A stretch of 45,319 nt of DNA from Deltaproteobacteria bacterium (GTDB taxonomy: Bacteria; Desulfobacterota; Desulfovibrionia; Desulfovibrionales; Desulfomicrobiaceae): the NCBI GenBank assembly GCA_009929795.1, contig RZZR01000006.1:1-45319 (forward strand), given 5' to 3'. The position numbers and the translations under genes were made by a program. This document shows, one piece after another, positions 24,930 through 33,679 of the stretch; positions within the stretch are counted from its first letter, which is position 1; each line of letters begins with the position of its first letter. The notes below the pieces were generated by a model. The model did no database searches and had not been told where the DNA came from. It worked only from the letters and a program-made list of their open reading frames with translations.

Positions 24930-26138
24930 CTAGCCGCCCACGGCTCCGGCCAGCTTGAAGATGGGCAAATACATGCTGATGACCAGCCCGCCGACCACCA
25001 CACCCAGGAAAACAATCATGATAGGCTCAATGAGCGAGGTCAGGGCGCTGACGGCAACGTCCACCTCGTCGTCATAAAAGTCAGCAACCTTCCCAAGCAT
25101 GCTGTCAAGGGCACCGGTGGACTCGCCGATGGAGATCATGTGAATGACCATGGGCGGAAAGACGCCAGTGTCGTCCAGAGGCTCGGCCAGGGTCTGGCCT
25201 TCGGCGATGCTGACCCTGGCCTTTTGCACTCCGCCCTCCACGGTCTTGTTCCCAGAGGTCTTGGCCACGATGTCCAGGGCGGCGAGGATGGGGACACCGC
25301 TGGAGATGAGGGTTCCCAAGGTCCGGCTGAACCTGGCCACGGCAACCTTGCGCAGCAATGGCCCGAACACGGGCAGGAAAAGAACGTAGCGGTCCACGAA
25401 CTTCCGTCCCTTGTCCCATTTGTAGAACATCTTGAAGGCCACGAATATCCCGATAACACCGCCGATGAGATAGAGGATGTTCGAGGTGACGAACCGGCTC
25501 ATAGCGATGACCACGGCCGTGGGCACAGGAAGGGCCCCGCCGAAGTCGCTGAACAGCTCCTCAAAGGTGGGGATGACGAAAACGAGGATAACGGCCACCA
25601 CCAGAACGGCCACCACCGTGACCACGGCCGGGTAGATCATGGCCCCCTTGACCTTGGCCTTTAGGTTGGCCGCCTTTTCGATGTATGATGACAGACGGTT
25701 CAGGACCACGTCCAGAATGCCGCCCACCTCGCCCGCATTGACCATATTCGTATAGAGGTCGTCAAAGATCTTGGGGTGCTTCTTCAGGGCATCGTAGAGG
25801 GAACTGCCGGACTCGATATCGTTGCGGATCTGATAGAGCCGACGCCGAAGATAGGCGTTCTCAGTCTGGTCGCACATGACCTGGAGACTCTGGAGAATCG
25901 GCACGCCGGAATTGATCATGGTCGCGAACTGGCGGCTGAAGACAACCATGTCCCGGGATTTGACCCCACCTTCCAGGGGAGTACCCTCGAACAGATCCTT
26001 GGGCCTGAGCTTGACCTTAATTTCCTGAAGGCCTCTCCGGCGCAGAACGGATTCGGCCATCTCCAGGGACGGGGTGTCCAAATCTCCCTTGACCCTTCTT
26101 CCTCCCCGGGTCTTGGCCTTGTAGACAAAAATCGGCAT
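24930..26138 (-). CDS. pilC: Type IV pilus/type II secretion inner-membrane platform protein (PilC/GspF)
   Basis: A 402-residue inner-membrane protein with two repeated GspF domains (about 68-190 and 270-395). Each starts with an FSRQFATMINSGVPI or FSRTLGTLISSGVPI helix and ends in hydrophobic segments. Transmembrane helices lie at about 165-190, 215-240 and 370-395. The N-terminus begins MPIFVYKAKTRGG, which fits PilC. It lies 16 bases after pilB, and together they form the motor and platform of a type IV pilus or related system. No pilins, pilT or secretin are in this window. Confidence 0.92.
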   Translation of the reverse strand: MPIFVYKAKTRGGRRVKGDLDTPSLEMAESVLRRRGLQEIKVKLRPKDLFEGTPLEGGVKSRDMVVFSRQFATMINSGVPILQSLQVMCDQTENAYLRRRLYQIRNDIESGSSLYDALKKHPKIFDDLYTNMVNAGEVGGILDVVLNRLSSYIEKAANLKAKVKGAMIYPAVVTVVAVLVVAVILVFVIPTFEELFSDFGGALPVPTAVVIAMSRFVTSNILYLIGGVIGIFVAFKMFYKWDKGRKFVDRYVLFLPVFGPLLRKVAVARFSRTLGTLISSGVPILAALDIVAKTSGNKTVEGGVQKARVSIAEGQTLAEPLDDTGVFPPMVIHMISIGESTGALDSMLGKVADFYDDEVDVAVSALTSLIEPIMIVFLGVVVGGLVISMYLPIFKLAGAVGG

Positions 26139-26154
26139 GAATCCTCCCGTGTCG

Positions 26155-27861
26155 TTATACCGTTACCCGCAGGATTTCCTGCACGGACGTCATCCCGTTG
26201 GCCAGCTTGGTCAATCCGCTCTGGCGCATGGTCAGCATGCCCTGGGAGAGGGCCGTGTCCCTGATCTCCAGCACCGTGGCCTGTCTAAGGATGAGTTCCT
26301 GAATCTCCTCGGTCACGGTCAATACCTCGTAGAGTCCACTGCGGCCCTTGTATCCGACATTGTTGCATTCCGGACACCCGACCGGCTCAAAGATCTCTAC
26401 GGTTCGGGCCTCTTCGGGTGTGAACCCCAGTCCGACGAGAAACTCGGGGTCCATGTCGACCTTGCGCTTGCAAAACGCGCAGAGCTTTCGGATGAGGCGC
26501 TGGGCCACGATGGCGTTGACCGACGAGGCCACCAGAAATCCGTCCACGCCCATGTTCAAGAGGCGGGTCAGGGTGCTCGGGGCGTCGTTCGTGTGCAGGG
26601 TGGACAGAACCAAGTGCCCGGTCAGGGCCGCCTTGATGGCGATCTCGGCCGTTTCCAAATCCCGGATTTCGCCCACCAGGATGATATCCGGGTCCTGACG
26701 GAGAAAGGATCGCAGGGCCGCGGCAAAGGTCAGACCAACGTCTTCCTTGACCTGGACCTGGTTGATGCCGTGGACGCTGAATTCGACCGGGTCCTCGGCC
26801 GTGGAGATGTTCACGTCCTCCTTATTCAATTCCATCAGGGCCGAGTATAGGGTCGTGGTCTTGCCCGATCCCGTCGGCCCGGTGACCAGAAACATCCCAT
26901 AGGGCCTGTTGATGGCCGTCTTGATGGCCGTCAGAGACTTCTCTTCAAGGCCCAGCTGGGTCATGTCCACCTTTAGGGCCGACTTGTCCAGAAGACGCAT
27001 GACCACCTTTTCCCCGAACAGGGTCGGCAGGATGGAGACCCGGAACTCGATTTCCTTGCCAGAGGGTGTGCGGACCTTGATGCGCCCGTCCTGTGGAAGA
27101 CGCTTCTCGGCGATGTTTAAATGGGCCATGATCTTCAAACGGGAAATGAGGGCGTTTTTTAGCCTGGCCGGAGGCTGCATGACCTCCTGGAGCATGCCGT
27201 CGCTCCGAAATCGGACCCGGAAATCCTTTTCGTAAGGTTCGATGTGGATGTCCGAGGCCTTCCTCCTAATGGCGTCCATAATGATCAGGTTGACCATCTT
27301 GACCACCGGGGCCGCCGAGGCCGCCTCCAGAGTCGATGCCGTATCCCCGCCCGATTCGTCTTCTCCGGAGACATCCAAGTCGCTCTCGGCCATGTCGGAC
27401 ATGGCCTCCTGAAGGGTGCCGAAACCCGAATCCCGCTCGTCCTTGACCCGCTCCAGGGCCTTGTGCACCGCCCCGGGCGCGGCCACGTGCATGATCGGCT
27501 CCATGCCGGTCATGAATCGAATGTCGTCCACAGCCAGGATGTCCTCGGGCTCCGAGGAAGCCAGGAAAAGCTGAGTGCCCTGGACGAAGAAGGGCACGGC
27601 CCTGTACTTGACCAGAAGGTCCCTGGCCACGATCTCCAGAATCTTGTCGGAAATGACCATCTTGGAAGGGTCGGCAGCGGGCATGTTTAGTCGTTCGGCC
27701 AAAAACTCCACATACTGGGACTCATCGATGACTCCGGTCTCCAGTGCCCCATGCAGAAAGCCGACGCGCTTCTTGCCCTGCACGGCCTCGATTTTGGCCA
27801 CGTCAGGAGCGCTGAGTTCCGCCCACTCAATGAGATGTTGCGATACGGTCTGTCCGGCCAT
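26155..27861 (-). CDS. pilB: Type IV pilus assembly ATPase PilB
   Basis: A 568-residue hexameric secretion/pilus ATPase. The N-terminal half holds a MshEN-type region (about 60-140). The catalytic half has Walker A GPTGSGKTT (328-336), the Asp box TAEDPVEF, Walker B with GEIRD (397-401) and the His box STLHTND (420-426). The tetracysteine zinc site is Cys461, Cys464, Cys496 and Cys499. ATG 27861 is chosen over a TTG at 27909. A long acidic, Ser/Gly-rich linker (about 142-185) separates the halves. It could serve a T2SS, but the pairing with a PilC-type protein favours pili. Confidence 0.92.
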   Translation of the reverse strand: MAGQTVSQHLIEWAELSAPDVAKIEAVQGKKRVGFLHGALETGVIDESQYVEFLAERLNMPAADPSKMVISDKILEIVARDLLVKYRAVPFFVQGTQLFLASSEPEDILAVDDIRFMTGMEPIMHVAAPGAVHKALERVKDERDSGFGTLQEAMSDMAESDLDVSGEDESGGDTASTLEAASAAPVVKMVNLIIMDAIRRKASDIHIEPYEKDFRVRFRSDGMLQEVMQPPARLKNALISRLKIMAHLNIAEKRLPQDGRIKVRTPSGKEIEFRVSILPTLFGEKVVMRLLDKSALKVDMTQLGLEEKSLTAIKTAINRPYGMFLVTGPTGSGKTTTLYSALMELNKEDVNISTAEDPVEFSVHGINQVQVKEDVGLTFAAALRSFLRQDPDIILVGEIRDLETAEIAIKAALTGHLVLSTLHTNDAPSTLTRLLNMGVDGFLVASSVNAIVAQRLIRKLCAFCKRKVDMDPEFLVGLGFTPEEARTVEIFEPVGCPECNNVGYKGRSGLYEVLTVTEEIQELILRQATVLEIRDTALSQGMLTMRQSGLTKLANGMTSVQEILRVTV

Positions 27862-27939
27862 GAAATCCCGTTCCGGGTGGTACGCCTCCCGCCCTTTTCG
27901 CTTTTTCAAAAACTCTGGAAATCGAAAAAGGCCTCGTTG

Positions 27940-28371
27940 TCAGCCTGGCACATCCGCCGAGGCTGTTCCCCCAATATCCCCCTTGGCTCCATCCTTCAAG
28001 AGGAGGCCCAGGCGGGACCAAACCTGCCCATGGGGCGCAGGCAATCCTGGAACCGGCTCCCGGCCAGGCCGGAGCCAAAGTTCGCCGGGTCCCGGCTCGG
28101 ATGGATCTGAATCGAGTGTGACCATAGTGTACAGCCACCAAACTGGGACCGCGTCGACTGTCAATCGTCGTTCGCACCAGGGCCGAAAGGACAAGGGAAC
28201 GAGACCCAAGCTCTGGAGATGGTTCCGAAGGGCCTGTTCCAAATTGTATTCGGATCGCACTTCGGCCCAAGGAAAATCCCAGAGACCGAACGATCCTCGG
28301 CGAACTACCAGGACCAGATCCCGGTGGACCACCACCCCGGCCGCCCGCATGGAAAAACATATCGGCACCAC
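27940..28371 (-). CDS. Nudix-fold protein with degraded Nudix box
   Basis: A 143-residue protein that starts with GTG three bases after the ABC-F stop. The first 60 residues follow the Nudix pattern: RAAGVVVHRDLVLVVRR, then GLWDFPW and a helix ending SLGL. Where the catalytic REUxEExG should be, the sequence reads RNHLQSLG, so the metal-binding glutamates are missing. Hydrolase activity is unlikely; a binding or regulatory role is possible. The C-terminal 40 residues are Gly/Pro-rich. A second degenerate Nudix-like gene lies at 30909-31463 on the other strand. Confidence 0.6.
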   Translation of the reverse strand: MVPICFSMRAAGVVVHRDLVLVVRRGSFGLWDFPWAEVRSEYNLEQALRNHLQSLGLVPLSFRPWCERRLTVDAVPVWWLYTMVTLDSDPSEPGPGELWLRPGREPVPGLPAPHGQVWSRLGLLLKDGAKGDIGGTASADVPG

Positions 28372-28374
28372 CGT

Positions 28375-30333
28375 CTAGTCGGCGTCCTTGAAGCTCTCGA
28401 TCTCCTGGATGTCCAACTCGATATAGGCCAGACGAGTCATCAACTCCTCGCTTCTGGCCTCCATGTCCCTGTAGGCCCTGGTCATCTCCTCCAACTGCCC
28501 CGAATCCCCGTAGGTTGCCGGGTCTGCCAGCACTCGCTCCAGCCGACCGTGTTCCTCCAAAACCGCCTCAAGTTCGGCCTCCAGACGACGGAACTCTTCC
28601 TGCTTGGGACGCAGAAGCCGGTACATCCGGTTGCGTTCCTCGGCCTCCTTGCGCCGCGTGTCTCTACGCGACGGCACACGGGGACCATCTTTGGAGGCGA
28701 TCTGCTCGGCATTCTCTGCGGAAGCGGCCTCTTGTCGAACCAGATAGGCATTGAACCCGCCCTGAATCTCGTCAATGGCCCCCTCGCTGACCACCCAGAC
28801 TTGGTCGGCCACGCGGGACAGCAGATGACGATCGTGAGCCACGATGAGCAGCGTCCCCGAATAGTCCTCCAAGGCCGAGATCAAAGCCTCCCGGCTTTCG
28901 ATATCCAGATGGTTCGTAGGTTCGTCCAGGATCAGAAAATTGGCCCGGGACAAAAAAAGAACCGAAAGGACCAGCCTGTTCTTCTCCCCTCCACTCAGAT
29001 CCCTGACCTTTTTCTCCCAATAGTCCTCCCCGAGCATGAAAAGGCCAAGAACCGACCGGAGTTCTTGCTCGGTGGTCTTGGGATCAGTCTGACGCCGGAT
29101 CTCGCTGATGACCGCGGACTCCATCCGCAGTATCTCGGCCTGATGCTGGCTGAAATAGCCTGGACGGACCATGCTTCCGAGCTTGATCTGGCCTCGGGCC
29201 GGTCTCAGGTGGCCGGTCACGAGCTTGAGCAGGGTCGACTTGCCCGCCCCGTTGACCCCGACAAGAGCCACTTTCTGTCCCCGGTACAGGTTGAAGTTCA
29301 GACCGTTCAAGATGGGCCGCTCGCTTCCGTCGTAGTCGAACCCGACGTCCACGGCCGAGACCACCAAACGGTTGGCCTGGGGCGGCTCCGGCCAAGAAAA
29401 CGACAGGCTCCGGCCGGACCCGCCTGGGGGCTTGATGGCCGAAAGTTCCCGCTCCAGGCGCTCTATGCCCTTCACCCGGCTCTGGGCCTGAGCGGCCTTG
29501 GTGGCCTTGTATCGGAAACGGTCCACGAAACGCTGTCTTCGCTGGATCTCGGACTCCAGACGGGCGGCCTGTTTCCGGGCCAAGGAATCCCGCTCCCGGC
29601 TCCAGTCCAAAAATTCACTGAAATTTCCGCTGCGAAACGTCGGGCGCACCCCGTCGAAAAAGAGAACCTCTCTGGACACCCGATCCAGGAAAATCCGGTC
29701 ATGGGCCACGAAGACCAGGACTCCCTCGAAGGCCAGCAGGTACTGCTCCAACCACTGCACCGCCTCCATGTCCAGGTGGTTCGTGGGCTCGTCCAAAAGT
29801 AGGAGATCGGATCCGGCCAGCAGAACCCTTGCCAGCTTGGCCCGCTCGCGCCAGCCGCCGCTCAACTCGGCCAACGGCCTCGACCATGATGACTCGGCAA
29901 AACCCAGCCCGTGCAGGATGGTCTGGGCCCTGTGCTCCGGATTGTAGCCGAACTCGTGCTCCAGATCTGACTGGACCACCGCCAGACGCTCCAATGTTTC
30001 GCTGTCTTTCCGTGCGATGGCCTCTTCCCACTCGCACCAAAAAACGCTCCAGGACGGCAATACGGCCATGACAAATGACATCAGCGACCGCTTCAGGTCC
30101 TCTTCACCGAGTTCCTGCCGCACGTAACCCAATCGGCTTCCCTTGGTCGTCCTGACCGCCCCGGAGTCAGGGGAAACCTCCCCAGCCAGGATTCGGAGAA
30201 AAGTCGTCTTGCCGCACCCGTTGGGGCCAATCAGGGCCATTTTGGTTCCCGGCCGCGCCTGGAGGGAAACCCCGTCAAACAGGTCCCTGCCGCCGTAAGA
30301 CTTGCTCACGCCCTCCACGGTCAGCAAGGTCAT
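28375..30333 (-). CDS. ABC-F family ATPase
   Basis: A 652-residue protein with two ABC domains and no membrane segments. The first has Walker A GPNGCGKTT (36-44), signature LSGGW (156-160) and LLLDEPTNHLD. The second has GVNGAGKST, LSGGEKNRLVLS and LILDEPTNHLD. A linker of about 80 charged residues joins them, and a coiled-coil tail with VLEEHGRLERVL and EEMTRAYRDME ends the protein. ABC-F proteins act on ribosomes. The C-terminal coiled coil resembles Uup-type members more than antibiotic-resistance ABC-F proteins. It overlaps rimI by four bases (ATGA), giving a ribosome-related pair. Confidence 0.92.
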   Translation of the reverse strand: MTLLTVEGVSKSYGGRDLFDGVSLQARPGTKMALIGPNGCGKTTFLRILAGEVSPDSGAVRTTKGSRLGYVRQELGEEDLKRSLMSFVMAVLPSWSVFWCEWEEAIARKDSETLERLAVVQSDLEHEFGYNPEHRAQTILHGLGFAESSWSRPLAELSGGWRERAKLARVLLAGSDLLLLDEPTNHLDMEAVQWLEQYLLAFEGVLVFVAHDRIFLDRVSREVLFFDGVRPTFRSGNFSEFLDWSRERDSLARKQAARLESEIQRRQRFVDRFRYKATKAAQAQSRVKGIERLERELSAIKPPGGSGRSLSFSWPEPPQANRLVVSAVDVGFDYDGSERPILNGLNFNLYRGQKVALVGVNGAGKSTLLKLVTGHLRPARGQIKLGSMVRPGYFSQHQAEILRMESAVISEIRRQTDPKTTEQELRSVLGLFMLGEDYWEKKVRDLSGGEKNRLVLSVLFLSRANFLILDEPTNHLDIESREALISALEDYSGTLLIVAHDRHLLSRVADQVWVVSEGAIDEIQGGFNAYLVRQEAASAENAEQIASKDGPRVPSRRDTRRKEAEERNRMYRLLRPKQEEFRRLEAELEAVLEEHGRLERVLADPATYGDSGQLEEMTRAYRDMEARSEELMTRLAYIELDIQEIESFKDAD

Positions 30334-30797
30334 GGCTCGGCCTCCAATCCGTTCCGGTCCAATGCTTTTCTCAGCACCAATGCGTCCTCGTTGTTATCCG
30401 GATAGTACCTGGTCCGCCTACCGACAGCCAGGAACCCGGCCTTAGCGTACAGGGCCAGGGCCGCTTCGTTCGAGGCCCTGACCTCGAGAAAAACCCGTTC
30501 AATGCCGCAGGCTCTGGCCTGTGCCAGGGCCCTGTCCAAAAGCGCACCCCCAAGCCCTTGTCGACGGTGTTCGATCCGAACCGCCAGGTTAACCACTTCC
30601 ATCTCCCCCCCGGCCATGAACACCGAAATGTACCCGCACAGGCGACATCCGAGGCATGCCCCCCAGACCCGGTAGGCTGTCTGGGACAGAATCGACATGA
30701 GCTGATCCCTCGACCAGGGCAGGGAAAAACAGGCTCGCTCGACTCCGGCCAGCTCGTCGACCTGCTCTGGCCCCAGGACATGGAAGACCGTGTCCAT
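30330..30797 (-). CDS. rimI: Ribosomal protein S18 alanine N-acetyltransferase (RimI)
   Basis: A 155-residue GNAT acetyltransferase. The acetyl-CoA loop RRQGLGGALL spans about 78-87. FSLPWSRDQL near 25 and ASNEAALALYAKAGF near 116 are typical RimI segments. ATG 30797 is preferred because AGGG lies seven bases before it; ATG 30803 would add two residues. It is the first gene of the operon that continues through ABC-F to pilB. Another GNAT substrate is possible, since RimI relatives are hard to separate by sequence alone. Confidence 0.85.
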   Translation of the reverse strand: MDTVFHVLGPEQVDELAGVERACFSLPWSRDQLMSILSQTAYRVWGACLGCRLCGYISVFMAGGEMEVVNLAVRIEHRRQGLGGALLDRALAQARACGIERVFLEVRASNEAALALYAKAGFLAVGRRTRYYPDNNEDALVLRKALDRNGLEAEP

Positions 30798-30908
30798 CAC
30801 CATACCCTAATCATCGGAAAAATGCCCATTGACAGAAAGGACCCGAGCCCGGAGGATGGCTCGGTTCGCATGGTCCGAATTGTATCTTCAACCCTTTTGG
30901 ATATCAGC

Positions 30909-31463
30909 ATGGCCACTAGGTCAACATCACCCACGTCTCCCACGAACTCATCCCCACCGACCCATCCCTGTCTGCTCGAGGCCGTGGACGATCGCAACCG
31001 CCCTCTGGCCGTTCTGACCAGGGACGATGTCCATCGCCAGGGGCTGTGTCACAGGAGATGCGTGATGGTAGCCTTTTCCGGGAACGGGAGACTTTGCCTG
31101 CGCCGTCGGGCCATGGACGAGGACAGTTTTCCGGGCCGATGGGATTTCCCAGTCAGTCGGCATGTTCCCGCCGGAGACAGCCACGAGGAAGTCATTGAAA
31201 ACATGCTGGACCGGCTGCGAGGCCTCCATGTTCTTGTCTTGCAACCCGTCCGGACTTTGCCCGCCGCATCGCAATCCGGCCAGGAATTCCTGACCATTTT
31301 CCAGGCCCAGGCCAAACTGAAAAAATCACTCGAATTGGCCGCTTTGGACAGGATCGAGGCCGAACGACTGGCCACTGACTATCCCGACCAATTGACTCCG
31401 CTCCTGGTCCATCTCTGGCGCAGCGGGATCCTCCCTTCCCTGTGGATGTCTGAAGAGATCTGA
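30909..31463 (+). CDS. Nudix-fold protein (IPP isomerase-like subfamily) lacking catalytic Glu residues
   Basis: A 184-residue protein. From about residue 22 it follows the Nudix subfamily that resembles isopentenyl-diphosphate isomerase: EAVDDRNRPLAV, HRRCVMVAF, then LCLRRRAM, SFPGRWDFP and HVPAGDSHEEVIENMLDRL. The GHV-AGES start of the Nudix box is present as RHVPAGDS, but the REUxEE catalytic core reads ENMLDRL. The enzyme is therefore probably inactive or altered. I place the start at ATG 30909; ATG 30870 is also open. The ribosome-binding site is weak for both. It converges on mreB with a 15-base gap. Confidence 0.65.
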   Translation: MATRSTSPTSPTNSSPPTHPCLLEAVDDRNRPLAVLTRDDVHRQGLCHRRCVMVAFSGNGRLCLRRRAMDEDSFPGRWDFPVSRHVPAGDSHEEVIENMLDRLRGLHVLVLQPVRTLPAASQSGQEFLTIFQAQAKLKKSLELAALDRIEAERLATDYPDQLTPLLVHLWRSGILPSLWMSEEI

Positions 31464-31478
31464 AACCAACCTTTTTCC

Positions 31479-32504
31479 CTAATTGACATAGACCCGGGAA
31501 TAGATCCGCTCCTGGGCCAAAGCCAGCCCTGTCCCCCTGGCCACTGTGGTCAGAGGGTCCTCGTCAATAATGGCCGTCAACTGGGCCGATTCGGTAATCC
31601 TCCTATCCAGCCCTTTGAGCAGTGCCCCACCCCCGGCCAGCAGAAGGCCGTTGGTGGCGATATCAGCGACCAGTTCCGGGGGAGTCTTCTCCAGAGCCTT
31701 CTTGACCGCCAGGACAATAGCGTTGACCGGTTCCTGAATGGCCTCCCTGATGTGCCCATCGGACACGGTCATGGACTTGGGGGTGCCGTCCACCAGATTC
31801 TTACCCGAGACCCGACAGGTCAGGGGCTCGTCCAAGGGATAGGCCGATCCGATCAGGATCTTGGCATGCTCGGCCATGTTCTCCCCGATCAAGAGCTGAA
31901 ACTCATCCTGCATATATCGCTGGATGGCGTCGTTCATCTCGTCTCCGGCCACCCGTACCGATTCGGAATAGGCCACAGCCGAAAGAGAGATGACCGCCAC
32001 TTCCGTGGTTCCCCCGCCGATGTCCACGACCATGTTGCCCAGGGGCTCATGGATGGGCAACCCGGCTCCGATGGCCGCAGCCATGGGCTCCTCGATCAGC
32101 TTTACGTCCCTGGCCCCGGCCAGCATGGCCGACTCGACCACGGCCTTCATCTCCACCTGAGTGATTCCAGCCGGCACGCAGATGACCATCTTGGGTTTGA
32201 CGATCTTCCAGCCGTGGATGACCTTGGCGATGAACGATGAAATCATGACCTTGGTTACCTCGAAATCAGCGATGACCCCGTCTTTTAAGGGCCTGATGGC
32301 TCGAATGCGGTCGGGGGTCCGACCCAGGTATTCCTTGGCCTCCCGACCCACAGCCAACACCCTGTCCGTCCTGGAGTCCAGGGCAACCACCGACGGCTCG
32401 TTGAGAACGATGCCCTCGCCCGGAATGTAGAGAAGCGAGTTGGCCGTGCCCAAGTCCATTGCCAGGTCCTTGCCGAGAAAGCCGAAAAGTCGATGCCAAA
32501 ACAT
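31479..32504 (-). CDS. mreB: Rod-shape determining protein MreB
   Basis: A bacterial actin that guides lateral wall synthesis from the inner membrane. At 341 residues it shows phosphate-1 DLGTANSLLY (about 17-26), phosphate-2 VVDIGGGTTEVAV (about 160) and the adenosine motif LLAGGGALLKGL near 290. The first ten residues, MFWHRLFGFL, form the amphipathic membrane-binding helix known for Gram-negative MreB. No mreC or mreD follows: the downstream gene converges from the opposite strand. It lies seven bases after the GAF gene and has no strong ribosome-binding site, which suggests coupling. Confidence 0.96.
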   Translation of the reverse strand: MFWHRLFGFLGKDLAMDLGTANSLLYIPGEGIVLNEPSVVALDSRTDRVLAVGREAKEYLGRTPDRIRAIRPLKDGVIADFEVTKVMISSFIAKVIHGWKIVKPKMVICVPAGITQVEMKAVVESAMLAGARDVKLIEEPMAAAIGAGLPIHEPLGNMVVDIGGGTTEVAVISLSAVAYSESVRVAGDEMNDAIQRYMQDEFQLLIGENMAEHAKILIGSAYPLDEPLTCRVSGKNLVDGTPKSMTVSDGHIREAIQEPVNAIVLAVKKALEKTPPELVADIATNGLLLAGGGALLKGLDRRITESAQLTAIIDEDPLTTVARGTGLALAQERIYSRVYVN

Positions 32505-32511
32505 GGTGTCA

Positions 32512-33489
32512 TTAATCCGTTGAGTGAGGTTGCGGCCTTTTTCCGGCCAAGCGATTGCGAAGATAGAGGTTTTCCAGCAGAAGGGCCATGTGGTCTGCGG
32601 CCATGAGCAGGAAATGGCCGAGATCCTGACCGGGGTCGAAGCTGCGGCGGTCGACAAGGGCCAGAACACCCCTGGTCTTCTTGTGAATCACCAGGGGCAG
32701 GCAGATGGCGGTCCGTATCTCCGGACCCGCACTGTCCTTGGCGAACAGGGGAATGGGCACACCGTCCTCGGCCCGCCTCTCGATCATGATCCGCTGATAA
32801 TTCTTGAACAGCCAGCCGACCAGACCGCTCCCCATGGGAAATCTGCGCCGGTTCATGTCTTGAACGGGAAAAAAATCCCGATTCCAGCCCTCAAGAAAAT
32901 AATTTTGCCCACACTCGTCCCGTGCGGCCAAAAGACAAAATTCGAATTCCGCGGCCTCGGCCACGATTCGCAGATAGTGTTTGAGAAAATCGGACCATCG
33001 GGGATGGGTTTCCCTCAGCCCGTGGAGTTTCCCCTGGGCCTGGGCCAGGGCCGATTCCCGACTGTCGCACTCCCGATTGGCGAGATCCCCTCTCATGTCC
33101 GAAAGAAGCCTGGCGAATTGGGAGAATATCTTCTGGTCCTTGGTGCTCAGCGCATATGATTTCTTGGTGTCCAGACAGAGCACGCCCCGTTCTCCGGGTA
33201 GGGGGCAGGCCATGAAGGCCTTGATGCTCGACTCCTGACCGGGGGAATAGTATCCGAGGAACTGGTTCTTCTGGTCGAAACTCTTGACCAGAAGCGGCTT
33301 ATTCTCCCTGGCCACCCATCCGACCAGACCCTGCCCCGGCTTGACCCGGGCCTGCATGTTCAGATGGCGGCTCAGACTAAACCCATCAAGGACCACCTGC
33401 TCCTCTCCATTGGGCACAAAGAGGACCACGGAATGGGCATCAAATATATTTCCTATTATCTCAAGCAATTGAGAAAAACACGTACTCAT
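32512..33489 (-). CDS. Tandem GAF domain protein upstream of mreB
   Basis: A 325-residue cytoplasmic protein with two GAF domains, about 5-130 and 165-310. Both show the GxGLVGW core (PGQGLVGWVA and GSGLVGWLF), a central acidic strand and a final LLL helix. There is no kinase, cyclase or DNA-binding domain. Ligands cannot be read; the single Cys per core does not point clearly to a chromophore. It is co-transcribed with mreB, so it may sense a small molecule or stress state relevant to MreB-directed growth. That is an inference from the operon only. Confidence 0.85.
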   Translation of the reverse strand: MSTCFSQLLEIIGNIFDAHSVVLFVPNGEEQVVLDGFSLSRHLNMQARVKPGQGLVGWVARENKPLLVKSFDQKNQFLGYYSPGQESSIKAFMACPLPGERGVLCLDTKKSYALSTKDQKIFSQFARLLSDMRGDLANRECDSRESALAQAQGKLHGLRETHPRWSDFLKHYLRIVAEAAEFEFCLLAARDECGQNYFLEGWNRDFFPVQDMNRRRFPMGSGLVGWLFKNYQRIMIERRAEDGVPIPLFAKDSAGPEIRTAICLPLVIHKKTRGVLALVDRRSFDPGQDLGHFLLMAADHMALLLENLYLRNRLAGKRPQPHSTD

Positions 33490-33633
33490 GATCCGCCTGA
33501 TGAAAAATTCGATTCACACGACTTGATATCTATAGGTCCAATTCACGCACTCCGCAAGGACGGCCAAAGGCGGTCTTCCAGTGAGGTCCGGGCCCTACCG
33601 GGTTTTTGCCTCCCCCGGAAAAAAGGTATAGAA

Positions 33634-33649
33634 ACCGTCGCCAGACGGT
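33634..33649. repeat. Small inverted repeat upstream of the 573-residue protein gene
   Basis: ACCGTC and GACGGT flank a four-base loop GCCA, 30 bases before the start codon at 33680. On the complement an interrupted T-run follows at a distance, so it could be a weak terminator in that direction. On the plus strand it would be a 5' leader hairpin or operator. I cannot tell which. Confidence 0.35.
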
Positions 33650-33679
33650 CTCAGAGAGTACTCCCCAAACCAAACACAA

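Noticed and set aside
28219-29802. A 527-codon open frame on the plus strand
   Set aside because: It is antisense to the ABC-F gene, whose two complete ATPase domains prove the other strand. It has no ribosome-binding site.
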